Shown: in pieces, positions 5,382 through 6,580 of the stretch
Layout: each line of letters opens with the position of its first letter
Position numbering within the stretch: the stretch's first letter is position 1
Assembly: GCA_945613785.1 (NCBI GenBank)
Contig: CALZAJ010000093.1
Span: 1-6,580 of the forward strand
DNA length: 6,580 bases
Source of the DNA: an uncultured Verrucomicrobiota bacterium
GTDB taxonomy: Bacteria > Verrucomicrobiota > Kiritimatiellia > RFP12 > UBA1067
Direction: 5' to 3'
The notes under the pieces: model-generated
What the model saw: only the letters and a program-made list of their open reading frames with translations
Database searches by the model: none
What the model was told of the DNA's origin: nothing
Program-made: the position numbers and the translations under genes

Positions 5382-6580
5382 AGTTCGATCGCTCGGCGAT
5401 ATTTCCCAAATGCCGAGAGATGTCCTTGAGTCCATTGATCACCGACTGGAAAGCGAGGTCACGCGCGCAACCCTTGGCTAGATTCCTGGCTTTTTCGCCG
5501 ATGGTCCGCTCGATTGCCTTTACATCCCCCTTGAACGGCGTCTCGTCGCGCAGCGAGGTTACGGTGTCTTGCGCGAAAGCGCGTACGTCGCCGACCAGTT
5601 CGCAGGCCCCGTTAGACAGTTCCGCCGACAGCCCAGCCTCGTGCACATGCGAGGTTTTGCGGAAGATTCTGAGCGCCAGATCCGAAATGCGCTCGGCGTC
5701 GTTGACGCAATGAAGGATCTCCGGCAGCATTTGCGCCTGCCGTTCGGTGAGCCGCCGTTGCGAGAGTTCGACGAGATAGTCGCGCATGCGCACTTGCAAC
5801 TCGTCGATTTCGCGCTCGGCGTGCTCTACCGCTTCGGCCGCAACCGATGTACGGCCAAGGCAATTGTTCAGTGCCACCGAAGCAATTGTCCAGGCGCGAC
5901 GGGTCATATCCGCCAGCGTTCTGCGGGCGGCCTCGAGTGCGAGCGCCGGCGTAGAAAGCAGATGCGGTTCGAGCGGGGTGATGCGCGAAGCGTCGCGGGA
6001 CGGGATAATCAGTGTGACTAAGCGCGCGAGGTGGGGGATGAAAAACGAAAGCACTATTACGTTGGCGACATTGAAAAGCGTGTGGGCCATCGCCACGTGG
6101 CGTCCCGCGGCCACGCCGGCGAAGCCGTTGCCCTCCACGCAGAAGTCTACGGCATGGAAAAATGCGGGCGCGGCAATGCCCAGTGAATTGTGGGTGACGA
6201 AGGCAAAACTCGCCGTTACGAGAATCGTGCCGAAGATGTTGAACAGGGCGTGCGCCAATGCGGTTCTGCGGGCGTTTGCGTTGCCACCGATTGCCGCCAG
6301 CGCGGCGGTGATGGTTGTGCCGATGTTGTCGCCAAGGACGATTGGAATTGCCGTCCATAAGGGGATCACCCCTGTTTCCGCCAATGCAATGGTGATACCG
6401 ATAGTGGCCGAGGAGCTTTGTACAATCATCGTGCATATCGTACCCACGGCGATTGCTCCAAGCAAGCTGCCGATGGGCAGACGCCCCGAGGCTGTCGGGG
6501 TACAGTCGAAAAGCGAGAAAAAGCCTATGAATTCATCCTTTCCAGCCAGAATCTTCAGTTCGTGCGACATCATATTCATT
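5371..6580 (-). CDS. Na+/phosphate cotransporter family protein (NptA/YjbB-like) with C-terminal PhoU-like domain; N-terminus beyond the right window edge
   Basis: This is a sodium-coupled phosphate transporter of the inner membrane, seen for its last 402 residues. Positions below are counted from a methionine at 6579 that is probably internal. The second Na/Pi repeat is present: MIVQSSSAT (51-59, the QSSS signature), GDNIGTTITA (83-92), and two copies of the A-H-x-LFN pattern (109-114 and 165-170), all within hydrophobic membrane segments. From about 212 the protein becomes helical and charged with PhoU-like motifs: NDAERISDLA (293-302) and LKDISRHLGNIAE (384-396). E. coli YjbB has about 540 residues, and the first QSSS repeat is missing here, so the gene should continue roughly 140 or more residues to the right. 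It is followed closely by the two-component genes. PhoU-like tails may tune transport or report phosphate state; that role is inferred. Confidence 0.93.
   Translation of the reverse strand, partial: MNMMSHELKILAGKDEFIGFFSLFDCTPTASGRLPIGSLLGAIAVGTICTMIVQSSSATIGITIALAETGVIPLWTAIPIVLGDNIGTTITAALAAIGGNANARRTALAHALFNIFGTILVTASFAFVTHNSLGIAAPAFFHAVDFCVEGNGFAGVAAGRHVAMAHTLFNVANVIVLSFFIPHLARLVTLIIPSRDASRITPLEPHLLSTPALALEAARRTLADMTRRAWTIASVALNNCLGRTSVAAEAVEHAEREIDELQVRMRDYLVELSQRRLTERQAQMLPEILHCVNDAERISDLALRIFRKTSHVHEAGLSAELSNGACELVGDVRAFAQDTVTSLRDETPFKGDVKAIERTIGEKARNLAKGCARDLAFQSVINGLKDISRHLGNIAERSNLMN

Noticed and set aside
5612..6436. A 274-codon open frame on the minus strand in another frame of the transporter gene
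   Set aside because: The translation is rich in arginine, histidine and cysteine without family motifs, while the other frame carries QSSS and PhoU-like motifs.
6490..6580. The ATG at 6579 as the true start of the transporter
   Set aside because: The first Na/Pi repeat is missing and the frame is open to the window edge, so this methionine is most likely internal.

Overview
All seven recognisable genes in this window lie on the minus strand. Read in transcription order, from high to low coordinates, they are: the C-terminal part of a Na+/phosphate cotransporter with a PhoU-like tail (6580-5371), an OmpR/PhoB-type response regulator (5336-4650), a PhoR-like sensor histidine kinase (4657-3413), a PlsC-type acyltransferase (3347-2529), L-rhamnose isomerase RhaA (2377-1139), an RlmB-type 23S rRNA 2'-O-methyltransferase (1117-323), and the N-terminus of a class II aldolase that runs off the left edge (298-1). 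No stretch over 300 bases lacks a gene. The longest gap is 151 bases (2378-2528). I see no RNA genes, insertion sequences or CRISPR.

Organism: the DNA is moderately GC-rich. An E. coli-like RhaA and a non-E. coli class II aldolase occur together, and the acyltransferase has a YPSG-type motif. I remember that combination of traits from the Planctomycetes/Verrucomicrobia/Lentisphaerae/Kiritimatiellota group. This is a guess from family resemblance, not a demonstrated placement.

The right half (3413-6580) looks like a phosphate-related module. A Na/Pi transporter carrying a PhoU-like domain is followed by a two-component pair whose genes overlap by 8 bases, and whose kinase has a PhoR-like extracytoplasmic sensor but no visible PAS or HAMP domain. 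The left half (1-3347) holds sugar catabolism. RhaA isomerises L-rhamnose, and the aldolase probably cleaves a deoxyketose-phosphate later in the same pathway. A housekeeping-type rRNA methyltransferase gene sits between them. The acyltransferase gene stands alone between the halves.

The clearest pattern outside the genes is regulatory. All three perfect TATAAT hexamers I found in the window are on the coding strand, in intergenic gaps upstream of a gene, and each is preceded by TG plus one base, making an extended -10 (1125-1133, 2452-2460, 5351-5359). A fourth gap, upstream of the acyltransferase, has TGATAGAAT. An 11-bp perfect inverted repeat abuts the rhaA -10 box and is a good operator candidate. 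Lysine codon choice also changes between the halves: almost only AAG on the left, mixed AAA and AAG on the right. I see no convincing new multi-gene system. The most interesting leads are the rhaA operator, the rlmB insertion in the rhamnose genes, and the coupling of a PhoU-tailed transporter to a two-component system.
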